64,000 nt of DNA from Shewanella psychrophila (GCF_002005305.1 NZ_CP014782.1:2666001-2730000); one strand, 5' to 3'. Positions 7,744 to 16,924 are shown, counted from the first letter of the stretch. Notes: generated from the sequence alone by a model not told the origin. Program-made: numbers and translations.

Positions 7744-8061
7744 ATGTTTTGGTTTATCGGTGCCTTTTTGATCGCGAGTGCTATCTTTCTTTTTGCTCCC
7801 GAACAAGCGTCGGTTAAATCCGAAAAAGTTTCAGCCAGAAAGAGTCAGGGGCATATCAGCCTATTTATCCTGCCAGTTATCGTGCTCGCCTGGTTGCTCT
7901 TTACGTTATTAGACGGACATAACGGCAGCTATGGAGCCGCAGCAATAGGCTTTGTTTTAACCTCTTGCTCCATTGCTCACTCAAAGTTCCATAAGTTTAT
8001 TATCCCCTGCGCATGCCTGACAGCAGTATCACTCATCATTAGCGTCATATTGGCAACATAA
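7744..8061 (+). CDS. Small membrane protein downstream of a Fur box, function unknown
   Basis: A 105-residue protein from the ATG at 7744; this start is favoured over an in-frame ATG at 7732 because GGAG at 7734-7737 is correctly spaced for it. Hydrophobic segments near the N-terminus, around 40-57, 62-78 and 85-103 suggest three or four inner-membrane helices, with a basic loop between the first two. I recognise no family. The perfect Fur box at 7682-7696 implies repression by iron-loaded Fur and expression in iron starvation, so a role in iron uptake or adaptation is a reasonable but unproven inference. A weak hairpin follows at about 8101. Confidence 0.75.
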   Translation: MFWFIGAFLIASAIFLFAPEQASVKSEKVSARKSQGHISLFILPVIVLAWLLFTLLDGHNGSYGAAAIGFVLTSCSIAHSKFHKFIIPCACLTAVSLIISVILAT

Positions 8062-8104
8062 TAGCCCTCATAAGAACGCTATCTCATTTTTAAAATGATG
8101 CAGG

Positions 8105-8130
8105 CTAGAGAATCTGCTAGCCTTCTTAGT
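8105..8130 (+). terminator. Weak terminator-like hairpin
   Basis: AGGCTAG / CTAGCCT stem with an 8-base loop followed by TCTTAGTT; short stem and poor T-run. Confidence 0.35.
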
Positions 8131-8243
8131 TCCAACAACCTCCCCCTCATGGGCGTGCCCCAAGACTTAATAAAGCATAAAGCTCCCATAAAATTATTCA
8201 GTTTGTTAGACTCTCATTATCACAAGTTATTTATTAGTCGCCC

Positions 8244-8573
8244 ATGAGAAAAGATCCAAACGTATCCTTAGTCTACAGCACAGATGTAGGCCGTATAGCT
8301 CCCGAAGCTGAGAGCAAAGACATCCCCACTGGAGATGGAGTCGTACGTATCCATAAAGACAGTAAAGGGCGAAAAGGCAAGGGGGTTTCTGTGATTAAAG
8401 GCCTTGGCTTGAATGAAAAAGAACTTAAAGCGCTGGCCCAGAAGTTAAAAAAGCAATGCGGCTGTGGTGGAACGGTGAAGGAGTTCAATATTGAAGTCCA
8501 AACCGACAACAGAGAACAGATCAAGATCTTGCTGGAAAAACTCAAATATACAGTAAAAATAGCCGGCGGTTAG
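8244..8573 (+). CDS. yciH: SUI1/eIF1-like translation factor YciH
   Basis: A 109-residue cytoplasmic protein of the SUI1/eIF1 family. The diagnostic region is GKGVSVIKGLGLNEKELKALAQ followed by LKKQCGCGGTVK, the loop that in eIF1 contacts the ribosomal P site. Length equals E. coli YciH (108). The family discriminates against non-canonical initiation complexes in vitro, and E. coli YciH affects expression under stress; the exact role here is not known. It sits just before yqgE with 68 bp between stop and start and may share its transcript. Confidence 0.93.
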   Translation: MRKDPNVSLVYSTDVGRIAPEAESKDIPTGDGVVRIHKDSKGRKGKGVSVIKGLGLNEKELKALAQKLKKQCGCGGTVKEFNIEVQTDNREQIKILLEKLKYTVKIAGG

Positions 8574-8641
8574 CAGGCTATATAGTCCATATTTGCAAGA
8601 TGAATTATCTTCCTCTATCCCCTCTTCCATGGAGCCTATTA

Positions 8642-9202
8642 ATGGAAAGTTTACAAAACCACTTCTTAATCGCGATGCCTTCACTCAAAGACACCTTCTT
8701 CGAACGTTCGGTGATTTATCTTTGTGAGCATGATGAAAAAGGCGCTATGGGGATCATGATCAACAGGCCCTTAGGCATAGAAGTCGATGAACTACTACAG
8801 CAGATGGAGCTAGATGAAGAACCGGAACTAGTGTCCTCCCTTGGCGCCAGAGTCCTTGTAGGCGGTCCAGTTAATCCCGAACGAGGATTTGTGTTACACA
8901 CGCCTCAAGATTTTTGGAACAACAGCCAATCACTGACAGACGAGTTAATGCTAACCACCTCCAGAGACGTATTATCGGCTTTAGGCAGTAAAGATGCCCC
9001 AAAACAGTTTATCGTCGCCTTAGGCTATGCTGGTTGGAGTCGAGATCAACTGGAGCAAGAACTTGCAGATAATACCTGGCTCTCAATCCCTGCAAGTACG
9101 GAATTACTCTTCGATGTTGAGCATGAGAAACGTTGGCAAAAAGCAACGGAGTCTTTAGGCTTCGATATATGGCAACTATCCAATCAATCTGGACATGCAT
9201 AA
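8642..9202 (+). CDS. yqgE: YqgE/AlgH family protein (UPF0301)
   Basis: A 186-residue cytoplasmic protein (E. coli YqgE 187). I place the start at 8642, with GGAG at 8631-8634 well spaced; a frame extension to 8600 adds 14 residues without a conserved counterpart. The family hallmarks are the N-terminal NHFLIAMPSLKDTFFERSV, the CEHDEKGAMGIMINRP segment and GGPVNPERGF. Biochemical function is unknown. The gene directly precedes ruvX, as in most gammaproteobacteria, and the pair is probably cotranscribed up to the terminator at 9696. Confidence 0.93.
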   Translation: MESLQNHFLIAMPSLKDTFFERSVIYLCEHDEKGAMGIMINRPLGIEVDELLQQMELDEEPELVSSLGARVLVGGPVNPERGFVLHTPQDFWNNSQSLTDELMLTTSRDVLSALGSKDAPKQFIVALGYAGWSRDQLEQELADNTWLSIPASTELLFDVEHEKRWQKATESLGFDIWQLSNQSGHA

Positions 9203-9247
9203 ACCTTCTCCCTCAACAAATTCTTAATTTAAGAGAACAAGTATTTC

Positions 9248-9670
9248 ATGGGTTCAATAACGGTACTAGGCTTCGATTACGGCACTAAAAGCATTGGAAT
9301 TGCCATAGGTCAATCACTCACGGGCACAGCCAACCCTATCGGTTCAATAAAAGCGGTCGATGGCATCCCTAAATGGGAAGAAATTGGCATGCTTATCGAG
9401 GAGTGGCAGCCAAATATGGTGGTCGTAGGCCTACCTTTAAATATGGATGGCACAGAACAAGAAATCACCCAGAGAGCTAAAAAGTTTGCCAATCGCATCA
9501 ATGGCAGATTCGGTGTAAAAATAGCCACACAAGATGAACGGCTGACAACAGCAGATGCCAAGGCCAGACTGTTTGAATTCGGTGGTTATAAGGCATTGAC
9601 CAAAGGTCAGGTAGATGCCATGTCGGCAGTATTGATCATCGAGAGCTTTTTCGAAAACATGTACGACTAG
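9248..9670 (+). CDS. ruvX: YqgF/RuvX putative Holliday-junction resolvase, pre-16S rRNA nuclease
   Basis: A 140-residue RNase H-fold nuclease (E. coli YqgF 138). The active-site acidic residues are visible: Asp10 in FDYGTKSIG, Glu98 in DERLTT, and Asp123 in QVDAMSA. The family was first described as a Holliday-junction resolvase and in E. coli is needed for 5'-end maturation of 16S rRNA. It follows yqgE after 45 bp, and a strong terminator lies 25 bp downstream. Confidence 0.93.
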   Translation: MGSITVLGFDYGTKSIGIAIGQSLTGTANPIGSIKAVDGIPKWEEIGMLIEEWQPNMVVVGLPLNMDGTEQEITQRAKKFANRINGRFGVKIATQDERLTTADAKARLFEFGGYKALTKGQVDAMSAVLIIESFFENMYD

Positions 9671-9695
9671 CCCTGAAGCTGAGTTAAAAAATCAT

Positions 9696-9735
9696 AAAAA
9701 CGGCCAGTGAAGTTATCTTCACTGGCCGTTTTTTT
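9696..9735 (+). terminator. Rho-independent terminator after ruvX
   Basis: A 17-bp perfect stem from AAAAACGGCCAGTGAAG with a TTAT loop runs into a T7 tract. The flanking A-run also lets it work for the convergent porin-like gene. Confidence 0.9.
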
Positions 9736-9783
9736 CAACACTATGATTAAAAAGTAATGATTCAAAACCTAGATGTTAGGAAT

Positions 9784-10887
9784 TTAAAAGTAGAGCCCAA
9801 TATTAATGTTCAAACGTGAGCTCCACTCAGTCGGGGCATTCGAGATCCCTACCCCAGGGCCATTAATAAACCACATGTTGTTCCCGGCAATCCAATCGAC
9901 ATAAGAATAAAACTTACCCGCTGTGATGGCGCAGCCTGTGACATTCTGAATCGAGTCCTCTAAACCTTCACCCGATGCAAATACCTGACTGAAATCATTG
10001 TAACAATTAAGATTGGTGATCGGTCCCCAATCCACATCAATACTACGCGCTAGGTTTAAGGTAAGCACATCAGCCGATGAGGCTATTTCAAAGGGATAAG
10101 CGAAGGCCGACAGGGCGATACGATTGCTATCAGGCATATCATACTCATAATACATGTACTGAAACTGCCCTTGCCACTTAGCCCAATCGACTTGCCAGTG
10201 AAAGGATGCGGCATATCCATCGGTATCTTTACCCTCTACCTGACTATTAGTAGTCGGCAGGTAATCTAATTGGGAATACTGCAAAGAAGCGCCAATCTTA
10301 TGTTTGGTATTCTCTGTGGTTATGTCTCGCTCTATCCGTGCATTAAGCTGACCAGACTCCTCATAGGGTGATTCATCTGTGATAGCAACATCGAAGGAGT
10401 ACCTGTCATACCTGGCACCATCACCATATTCATCATTGAAAAAGTAGGCAAGATCGAAACGCCAATTTTTATCGTCATATTTCCAGTGTATGCCAGCATC
10501 ATAGTCATCTTCAAAACCGAGATAATAGTTGGCACTAAACCAAAATGAATGGGCACCGTAGGGAAGTAAACCAAAGGGAACCTGAGTCACACCTATCTGA
10601 ACACTCTGCTCTTCATTGAAGTTATATCCCGCATAGGCGTGATGAATGACATCAATATCTTGATACCAACGATACTGAGCCGAAGCAAACAAGCCATCGT
10701 CCTTATAGTTGACATCCACTCGAAACAGCTCAAATTCCAGCTTAGAATCATTGGCGTAATCCTTCCAACCATAGTTGACGCGAACGGCTCCACCAAGATC
10801 CAACTCGTCGGTCACTTTGACCGCATGAGCCGAAAACGAAACCCAGATACATAAACACACTATTACTAATCGTTTAAACACAGCCAT
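9784..10887 (-). CDS. Outer-membrane porin-like beta-barrel protein
   Basis: A 367-residue exported protein with a signal peptide ending at Ala22 (AHA). The mature part is rich in aromatic residues and amphipathic strands, for example YKDDGLFASAQYRWYQDID and GQFQYMYYEYDM, and ends INIGLYF with the terminal Phe typical of BamA-inserted barrels. Segments such as VQIGVTQVPFGLLPYGAHSFWF resemble phosphate-selective OprO/OprP-type porins. The substrate is unknown. It lies between ruvX and pilU on the minus strand and has its own promoter region. Confidence 0.75.
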   Translation of the reverse strand: MAVFKRLVIVCLCIWVSFSAHAVKVTDELDLGGAVRVNYGWKDYANDSKLEFELFRVDVNYKDDGLFASAQYRWYQDIDVIHHAYAGYNFNEEQSVQIGVTQVPFGLLPYGAHSFWFSANYYLGFEDDYDAGIHWKYDDKNWRFDLAYFFNDEYGDGARYDRYSFDVAITDESPYEESGQLNARIERDITTENTKHKIGASLQYSQLDYLPTTNSQVEGKDTDGYAASFHWQVDWAKWQGQFQYMYYEYDMPDSNRIALSAFAYPFEIASSADVLTLNLARSIDVDWGPITNLNCYNDFSQVFASGEGLEDSIQNVTGCAITAGKFYSYVDWIAGNNMWFINGPGVGISNAPTEWSSRLNINIGLYF

Positions 10888-10972
10888 GACACTCCTATGT
10901 CCTTGACATAAAAACTATTCTCCAAGTTTAATCAGAGAATGCTAATTGCGCGAACTCATATCCAATTAAATT

Positions 10973-11003
10973 AAAAAGGTCAGAGAATAACTGCTCTGAC
11001 CTT
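10973..11003 (-). terminator. Terminator after pilU (minus strand)
   Basis: A 10-bp stem AAGGTCAGAG / CTCTGACCTT with an 8-base loop; on the minus strand it is followed by a run of T residues, so it ends the pilT-pilU transcript. Confidence 0.75.
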
Positions 11004-11060
11004 GTTGAGGCTCCAGTAAATAGATTCTCAACTAGATGACTTAACAAATATTGATGTTCA

Positions 11061-12173
11061 CTACTCCAAATCTAACGTTACTCCTTCCATAAAGCCTGAG
11101 CCCGTTTGTTCTGAATTCTGTAACTTAATCATCAATCTTAAATCGTTAGGTGAGTCAGCATGATGCAGGGCATCTGCATAGCTAACCTCTCCTGCTACAT
11201 AGAGGTTAAGTAAAGCCTGATCGAAGGTCTGCATCCCCTGTTCATTTGACTTAGCCATGGTCTCCTTGAGTGAATGCAGCTCATTTTTAGCAATCAAACT
11301 ACTGATACGGGGCGTGTTGATCAAAATCTCGATAGCTGCGCGTCGACCCTTACCGTCCATAGTCGGCACCAACTGTTGAGCGACTATTCCCCTTAAGTTC
11401 AAAGAGAGATCAAACAATAGTTGCTGATGCTTACTGTCCGGTACTAAGTTCATAATACGATCCAACGCCTGGTTAGCATTGTTTGCATGCAAGGTAGCCA
11501 TACATAGATGACCAGTTTCGGCGAATGCCAGAGCAAACTCCATGGTCTCTTGAGTTCGAATTTCACCAATTAATATCACATCAGGAGCCTGCCGCAATGA
11601 GCTTTTAAGCGCAGCATCGAAGGACTCGGTATCTATTCCTACCTCTCGCTGGGTAATAATGCTCTTGCGGTGTTCATGAACAAATTCAACAGGATCCTCT
11701 ATGGTCAAAATATGTCCCCGAGAATTAGCATTACGGTAACCAACCAGCGATGCCAAAGATGTTGATTTACCCGTGCCTGTTCCACCAACCATGATGATGA
11801 GCCCACGTTTACTCATCACCAAGTCTTTCAATATTACGGGGAGTTTCAGATCATCCACATCGGGGATCTGAGTCTCGATACGACGCATTACACATCCCGA
11901 TGCTTCCCTTTGCCAAAAAGCACTGACACGAAAACGTCCCAAATCCTGCAATGCAAATGCGAAATTACACTCACGTGTCTCATGGAACTCTTTTTTCTGC
12001 TCATCACTCATCAATGACTCGACAAAATCTAATGATTGAGCCGGTGAGAATGAAGTTTCGCTCAATGGTGTTAGCTCACCATCGATTTTGGCACTCGGAG
12101 GAAAATCCGCAGTGATAAATAGATCCGATGCCTTGCGGTCTATCATCGTTTTTAAGAAAGGACGTACATCCAT
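11061..12173 (-). CDS. pilU: Type IV pilus retraction ATPase PilU
   Basis: A 370-residue hexameric GspE-superfamily ATPase that assists PilT in pilus retraction. Walker A is GGTGTGKS at about 130-137; Walker B DVILIGEIR, the IEDPVEF Asp box and the LHANNANQALDRI His box are all present. The N-terminal PAS-like domain covers about 1-100. The acidic C-terminal tail (GFMEGVTLDLE) separates PilU from PilT. It lies 23 bp after pilT and is surely cotranscribed. It ends at the terminator at 10973. Confidence 0.95.
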   Translation of the reverse strand: MDVRPFLKTMIDRKASDLFITADFPPSAKIDGELTPLSETSFSPAQSLDFVESLMSDEQKKEFHETRECNFAFALQDLGRFRVSAFWQREASGCVMRRIETQIPDVDDLKLPVILKDLVMSKRGLIIMVGGTGTGKSTSLASLVGYRNANSRGHILTIEDPVEFVHEHRKSIITQREVGIDTESFDAALKSSLRQAPDVILIGEIRTQETMEFALAFAETGHLCMATLHANNANQALDRIMNLVPDSKHQQLLFDLSLNLRGIVAQQLVPTMDGKGRRAAIEILINTPRISSLIAKNELHSLKETMAKSNEQGMQTFDQALLNLYVAGEVSYADALHHADSPNDLRLMIKLQNSEQTGSGFMEGVTLDLE

Positions 12174-12196
12174 AATAAAACCTTAGCAATTAACCA

Positions 12197-13234
12197 TTAA
12201 AATTGTGTCTGCTTATTGGCACTCTTGTGCTGAGCATCTTCACGACTTATCTGACCGCGGTTAACTAAATTCTGCAAACACTGATCTAAGGTCTGCATAC
12301 CATGTGACATACCGGTCTGAATCGCAGAGTACATCTGTGCAACTTTATCCTCTCGGATAAGGTTTCTAATCGCAGGAGTCCCCATCATGATCTCATGGGC
12401 TGCCACTCGTCCTCCGCCCACTTTCTTAATCAAGGTCTGTGATATTACCGCTTGAAGTGACTCTGATAGCATTGTTCTGACCATGCCCTTCTCGCCTTCA
12501 GGGAAAACATCCACCACACGGTCAATGGTTTTGGCCGCAGAAGTGGTGTGCAGTGTACCGAAAACCAAGTGACCGGTTTCAGCCGCTGTCATCGCCAGCC
12601 TGATGGTTTCAAGATCTCGCATCTCTCCCACCAAGATAACATCGGGATCTTCTCGCAGCGCACTTCGCAAGGCGGCGTTAAAGCTGTGAGTATGACGATG
12701 TACCTCTCGCTGGTTAATCAGACACTGCTTACTCTGATGCACAAATTCGATTGGGTCTTCAATGGTGAGAATGTGCTCATGACGACTTTCATTAATAAAA
12801 TCGACCATAGCCGCCAGAGTAGTACTCTTACCAGAGCCTGTTGGCCCGGTAACTAGGACTAAACCACGAGGGAAACTAGAAATTTTCTTAAAAATCTCCG
12901 GAGCACCTAGCTGCTCTAGGCTCAGAATGTCGCTGGGAATGGTACGAAACACCGCCGCGGCGCCCCGCGCTTGGTTGAAAGCGTTGACACGAAAACGCGC
13001 TAGATTGGGAACTTCGAAGGAAAAATCTATCTCTAAATGTTCTTCATAATCTTTACGCTGCTTGTCATTCATGATGTCATAGACGAGTCCATGCACCCCT
13101 TGATGATCTAAAGCAGGTAAATTGATCTTTCTGACTTCGCCATCTACACGTATCATAGGTGAAACGCCCGCTGAAAGGTGTAGATCTGATGCTTTGTGTT
13201 TTACACTAAAAGCAAGTAACTCTGTGATTTCCAT
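12197..13234 (-). CDS. pilT: Type IV pilus retraction ATPase PilT
   Basis: A 345-residue AAA-type ATPase that powers depolymerisation of type IV pili, giving twitching motility and DNA uptake. I choose the ATG at 13234 (MEITELLAFSVKHKASDLHLS): it gives the family length of about 344, whereas the longer frame up to 13330 adds 32 unconserved residues and runs into the divergent gene. Walker A is GPTGSGKST at 130-138; also visible are the TIEDPIEF Asp box, DVILVGEMR Walker B, the LHTTSAAKTIDR His box, and the AIRNLIRE motif needed for retraction. It is divergent from yggS with only 36 bp between starts. Confidence 0.95.
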   Translation of the reverse strand: MEITELLAFSVKHKASDLHLSAGVSPMIRVDGEVRKINLPALDHQGVHGLVYDIMNDKQRKDYEEHLEIDFSFEVPNLARFRVNAFNQARGAAAVFRTIPSDILSLEQLGAPEIFKKISSFPRGLVLVTGPTGSGKSTTLAAMVDFINESRHEHILTIEDPIEFVHQSKQCLINQREVHRHTHSFNAALRSALREDPDVILVGEMRDLETIRLAMTAAETGHLVFGTLHTTSAAKTIDRVVDVFPEGEKGMVRTMLSESLQAVISQTLIKKVGGGRVAAHEIMMGTPAIRNLIREDKVAQMYSAIQTGMSHGMQTLDQCLQNLVNRGQISREDAQHKSANKQTQF

Positions 13235-13270
13235 AGTATGGGATATCCATTCAACCAAAAAACTTACATC

Positions 13271-13966
13271 ATGACAACAATAGCAGACAGACTGGCTAAC
13301 GCCCAGCAACGAATCATACAAGCGGCGCAAATTTCATCACGAAATGCCGATACAATTCAATTACTCGCCGTTAGTAAAACGAAGCCGAATTCTGATATCT
13401 TAGCCGCATATGCTGCAGGCCAGAGACGATTTGGTGAAAACTATGTCCAGGAAGGTGAGTCTAAAGTTAAAGCGCTCGAAGAGAGCTGCCCCGAAATAGA
13501 ATGGCACTTCATCGGTCCCTTACAATCAAATAAGACTAAAATCATCGCAAGTCACTTCGATTGGATGCACACAGTGTCTCGTGAAAAGATAGCATCTAGG
13601 CTTAATGACCAACGCCCAGAAGAGATGTTTCCCCTTAACATCTGTATTCAAATCAATATTAGCGGCGAAACCAGTAAGTCAGGGGCGACACCAGAAGAGC
13701 TGAAATCACTGGCGAGTAAAGTCGATCAGATGCCGAATTTAACCCTCCGAGGTCTGATGGCCATCCCCACCGCGACCTCAGACAAACAGTTACAAAGAGA
13801 TGAATTCCAGCAGCTGCAAACGTTATATCAAGAGCTCAAATCACTTTATCCTCAAGTGGACACGCTTTCCATGGGAATGAGTAATGATTTAGAACAGGCA
13901 ATTGAACAAGGTTCAACCATGGTTCGAATTGGTAGTGCAATTTTCGGCGAAAGAGAGAAAAGCTAG
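13271..13966 (+). CDS. yggS: YggS/PLPBP family PLP-homeostasis protein
   Basis: A 231-residue PLP-binding protein with an alanine-racemase-type TIM-barrel fold but no known catalysis; the family maintains PLP and amino-acid homeostasis. The start is taken at the ATG at 13271, which gives the usual N-terminus, rather than 13238. The PLP lysine is Lys36 in LLAVSKTKP. The RFGENYVQE, WHFIGPLQSNK and LSMGMSNDLEQAI motifs are intact. It heads a run yggS-proC-yggT, a conserved gammaproteobacterial order, and faces pilT across a very short shared promoter region. Confidence 0.95.
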   Translation: MTTIADRLANAQQRIIQAAQISSRNADTIQLLAVSKTKPNSDILAAYAAGQRRFGENYVQEGESKVKALEESCPEIEWHFIGPLQSNKTKIIASHFDWMHTVSREKIASRLNDQRPEEMFPLNICIQINISGETSKSGATPEELKSLASKVDQMPNLTLRGLMAIPTATSDKQLQRDEFQQLQTLYQELKSLYPQVDTLSMGMSNDLEQAIEQGSTMVRIGSAIFGEREKS

Positions 13967-14105
13967 ATATTAGCCTTGTTTTAACAGTACTAAGCCCAAA
14001 TGTTAGTCATCACTGACTAGTAACGAACCTATGGCAATATTTTGTCACCTAAAATAACAGCCTCAACGGAAGAGGCAGAAGTTGAGAGAACTATAGAGAA
14101 GTATC

Positions 14106-14924
14106 ATGGCTGAAAAAAAATTATGCTTTATCGGTGCGGGAAATATGACTCGCAGCATCACTACCGGGCTAGTCAGCAATGGCTACAATGCCTCACTGAT
14201 ACACGCAACCAATCCGAGCGCCCCTAAGCTTGAAGCATTAAAGACATCGCTCAACATTGTCACATCACATGATAATTTAGCCGCAGCGAAGCAAGCTGAT
14301 GTTATCGTGCTCAGTGTGAAGCCCCATTTTATGCAAGGGGTTTGCGAGCAATTAAGCACTCTAGACCTAAGCAATAAGCTCATTATAACCATTGCAGCTG
14401 GCATTCCAGCCAAGCGTTACAGCGATTACTTTGGACAAGAGATAAAGCTTATTCGTACTATGCCTAATACTCCGACTCAAATTGGGGTCGGCATGACAGG
14501 CTTATATGCCGGAGATGAGATATCATCTGAGCAGAAATTGCTCTGTGAAAAGTTGATGTTGAGCGGCGGCGAAGTCGTTTGGGTTAAGAATGAGTCTGAG
14601 CTCGACCAAGTCATCGCACTCTCTGGCAGCTCGCCGGCGTATTTCTTCCTTTTCATGGAAGCGATGATCGACAATGCCAAAGCATCGGGAATGGATGAAT
14701 ATAAAGCCAGACAACTCGTGCAGCAAGCAGCATTAGGCGCGGCTCAAATGGTTAAACAAAACCCGGAACTGACAACCGCCCAACTGAGAGAAAATGTCAC
14801 TTCAAAAGGCGGCACGACGGCTCAAGCTATCGCCGCTCTCGAAGCTGGTGATTTAAGGGGCATAGTCAAACAAGCAATGGATGATTGTGTGGCACGGGCA
14901 CAAGAGATGGCCGAACAATATTAG
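14106..14924 (+). CDS. proC: Pyrroline-5-carboxylate reductase
   Basis: A 272-residue NAD(P)H-dependent enzyme for the last step of proline synthesis, reducing pyrroline-5-carboxylate to proline in the cytoplasm. The Rossmann motif is FIGAGNMTRSI at 8-18. The middle carries RTMPNTPTQIGVGMTG and the C-terminal dimerisation domain holds the signature ENVTSKGGTTAQAIAAL. It follows yggS by 139 bp and precedes yggT by 63 bp, the usual order, so it is probably in the same transcript. Confidence 0.96.
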   Translation: MAEKKLCFIGAGNMTRSITTGLVSNGYNASLIHATNPSAPKLEALKTSLNIVTSHDNLAAAKQADVIVLSVKPHFMQGVCEQLSTLDLSNKLIITIAAGIPAKRYSDYFGQEIKLIRTMPNTPTQIGVGMTGLYAGDEISSEQKLLCEKLMLSGGEVVWVKNESELDQVIALSGSSPAYFFLFMEAMIDNAKASGMDEYKARQLVQQAALGAAQMVKQNPELTTAQLRENVTSKGGTTAQAIAALEAGDLRGIVKQAMDDCVARAQEMAEQY

Positions 14925-14987
14925 CCAAGGGTTAAACCGACATTTAACCAAGAATGAATTTTGATTTAATATAAATAGAGAAAAAAC

Positions 14988-15536
14988 ATGAATGCACTCA
15001 GTTTCTTAGTTAGTACCGTTTTCGACCTGTACTTAATGGTTGTCATAATACGCATCTGGCTTCAGCTCGCTAAAGCTGATTTCTATAATCCATTTAGCCA
15101 GTTTATCGTGAAAGCTACCCACCCAATCGTTGCCCCTATGCGTCGAGTGTTACCTTCCATGGGCGGTTTAGATACTGCCTCAGTGGTATTGGCTTTGATG
15201 GTTGTCATCGCAAAGTTTGTCGTATTGAGTCTCATCGCTGGCGCGGCAATTAATATACCAACAATCTTATTAATAGCTGTGGTTTCAGTATTTAAGCAGG
15301 CCGGAGTTTTGCTGTTCTGGATGCTGATTATCCGTGCAATTTTAAGTTGGGTGAGTCAAGGTCATAACCCTATCGAAATGGTTATGGGCCAGTTAACTGA
15401 ACCACTACTATCACCAATCCGTCGCATTCTTCCTCAGATGGGTGGCCTAGATCTGTCTTTATTGGTGGTGATGATCATACTTAACTTTGTCAATATCCTC
15501 TTAGCTCAATATGTACCGTTTTGGGCTAGTGTCTAG
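14988..15536 (+). CDS. yggT: YggT family inner-membrane protein
   Basis: A 182-residue membrane protein with two YGGT repeats. Each repeat has the RxWLQ / RAILSW helix followed by the FxxPI-RR(V/I)LPxMGGLD signature (HPIVAPMRRVLPSMGGLD near 47-64 and SPIRRILPQMGGLD near 143-156) and a second hydrophobic helix. Members are linked to membrane and osmotic adaptation and to cell-division-associated YlmG proteins, but the activity is not settled. It lies in the conserved yggS-proC-yggT order; a moderate terminator follows. Confidence 0.92.
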   Translation: MNALSFLVSTVFDLYLMVVIIRIWLQLAKADFYNPFSQFIVKATHPIVAPMRRVLPSMGGLDTASVVLALMVVIAKFVVLSLIAGAAINIPTILLIAVVSVFKQAGVLLFWMLIIRAILSWVSQGHNPIEMVMGQLTEPLLSPIRRILPQMGGLDLSLLVVMIILNFVNILLAQYVPFWASV

Positions 15537-15559
15537 ACCATAACACTACCGGTATCTAT

Positions 15560-15590
15560 GCAGCAGGACTCACTGCTGCTGAGCTTTATT
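15560..15590 (+). terminator. Probable terminator after yggT
   Basis: Stem GCAGCAG / CTGCTGC with loop GACTCA followed by TGAGCTTTATTTT. Confidence 0.55.
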
Positions 15591-15720
15591 TTCACTCATG
15601 TTAATTTGTAAGTTGATAAATAGAACGAAGCGAGCCATGGGCTAAACGCCTATACTCAAATATATGATAACCCTAACGAGTTACCGCTAATAATCAGTTC
15701 ATTACCGCAGGAGCAGCGTC

Positions 15721-16155
15721 ATGTTTAGAGCAATTTTATCTGTACTCATACTCACCCTTGCCTTCGTTGGCAGTGCGTCAGCAGAGCAGAAACAAAAAGT
15801 TGGCAACTACGATATTCACTACGTGGCCCTAAGCAGCACATTTTTAACCCCCAGCATAGCGAAGTCCTATGGTATCAAGCGCAGTAGCTACACCGGCATC
15901 ATCAATATTTCGGTGCTCGACACTAGCCAAGAAGGCAATCCCCCCGTACCAGTTGAGATCTCTGGAATTGCCAACAACCTACTCGATGCTCGCATAAACC
16001 TGAAGTTTAGAGAGATCCGCGAAGGAAAGGCTATCTATTATGTCGCCGAAGTTCCCTACCGTGATGATCAAGAGATCAACTTTCAAGTTGCCATAAAATA
16101 TAACAAGAAGCTCAATACCCAATTGAAGTTTAAGCAAAAGTTCTATGTCGAATAA
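15721..16155 (+). CDS. DUF4426 periplasmic protein
   Basis: A 144-residue protein with a clear signal peptide (residues 1-21, FVGSASA). The mature part matches DUF4426: the GNYDIHYVALSSTFLTPSIAKSYGIKRS opening and a C-terminal strand-rich segment ending TQLKFKQKFYVE. The function is unknown; the fold is expected to be a small beta sandwich. GCAGGAG just before the ATG at 15721 gives a good ribosome binding site. In many Shewanella and Vibrio genomes DUF4426 lies between yggT and rdgB, as it does here. Confidence 0.88.
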   Translation: MFRAILSVLILTLAFVGSASAEQKQKVGNYDIHYVALSSTFLTPSIAKSYGIKRSSYTGIINISVLDTSQEGNPPVPVEISGIANNLLDARINLKFREIREGKAIYYVAEVPYRDDQEINFQVAIKYNKKLNTQLKFKQKFYVE

Positions 16156-16321
16156 AACATAGTGTAAAAACAGACAAGGGAACAAGAGCCGAGATAACCC
16201 ATCATCGGCTTTTATCTCCCTTCTTACATACACGATTTACGTCAATATCTGCTATCGTTTCCCCGCCTCCTTAGTTATCATGACGCCCAATTACCCAACC
16301 CTCTATTATGTAAGGTCTCTA

Positions 16322-16924
16322 ATGGATAAGTTCGTTCTCGCCAGTGGCAATAAAGGTAAACTCAAAGAGTTTTCTGAAATCTTCTCAGCATATGGTGTAG
16401 AGGTGCTTCCTCAGAGCCAGTTCAATGTAGAAGAGGTCCCTGAAACCGGAACAACATTCGTTGAAAACGCCATCATAAAAGCACGCCATGCCGCCGAAAT
16501 TACGGGGCTCGCGGCAATTGCCGATGACTCAGGCTTAGAAGTTGACCTTCTCAATGGCGCCCCAGGGATCTACTCGGCCAGATACGGCGGAGAGAATGCC
16601 GGTGAAAAAGATAACTACTTAAAGTTGTTAGATGCACTAAAAGCCAATACCCAAGACAGAACCGCTCGCTTTCAATGCGTCTTGGTCTACATGCGCCATG
16701 CAGAAGATCCGACGCCAATTATTGCTCAGGCATCATGGGAAGGGAAAATAGCCTTCCAAGCCAGCGGAGATAACGGCCACGGTTACGATCCTATTTTTAT
16801 TCCTAATGAACATAGCTGCTCTGCGGCAGAGCTAAATAGTGAAGAAAAGAACCATTTGAGCCATAGAGGCAAGGCAATGAAACTGTTGATCAGTGCAATG
16901 AAACAACAAGGTATGATTATCTAA
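16322..16924 (+). CDS. rdgB: XTP/dITP pyrophosphatase RdgB (HAM1)
   Basis: A 200-residue nucleotide-sanitising enzyme that hydrolyses dITP, XTP and related non-canonical triphosphates to monophosphates. The start at 16322 gives the standard N-terminus MDKFVLASGNKGKLKEF; the longer frame from 16280 adds 14 unconserved residues. Conserved segments are FVENAIIKARHAA, IADDSGLEVDLLNGAPGIYSAR and GHGYDPIFIP. The stop codon overlaps the hemW start by one base (TAATG), so the two genes are translationally coupled. Confidence 0.95.
   Translation: MDKFVLASGNKGKLKEFSEIFSAYGVEVLPQSQFNVEEVPETGTTFVENAIIKARHAAEITGLAAIADDSGLEVDLLNGAPGIYSARYGGENAGEKDNYLKLLDALKANTQDRTARFQCVLVYMRHAEDPTPIIAQASWEGKIAFQASGDNGHGYDPIFIPNEHSCSAAELNSEEKNHLSHRGKAMKLLISAMKQQGMII

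Noticed and set aside
13235..13330. Longer pilT start at 13330
   Set aside because: Adds 32 unconserved residues and overlaps the divergent yggS; the ATG at 13234 gives the family length.
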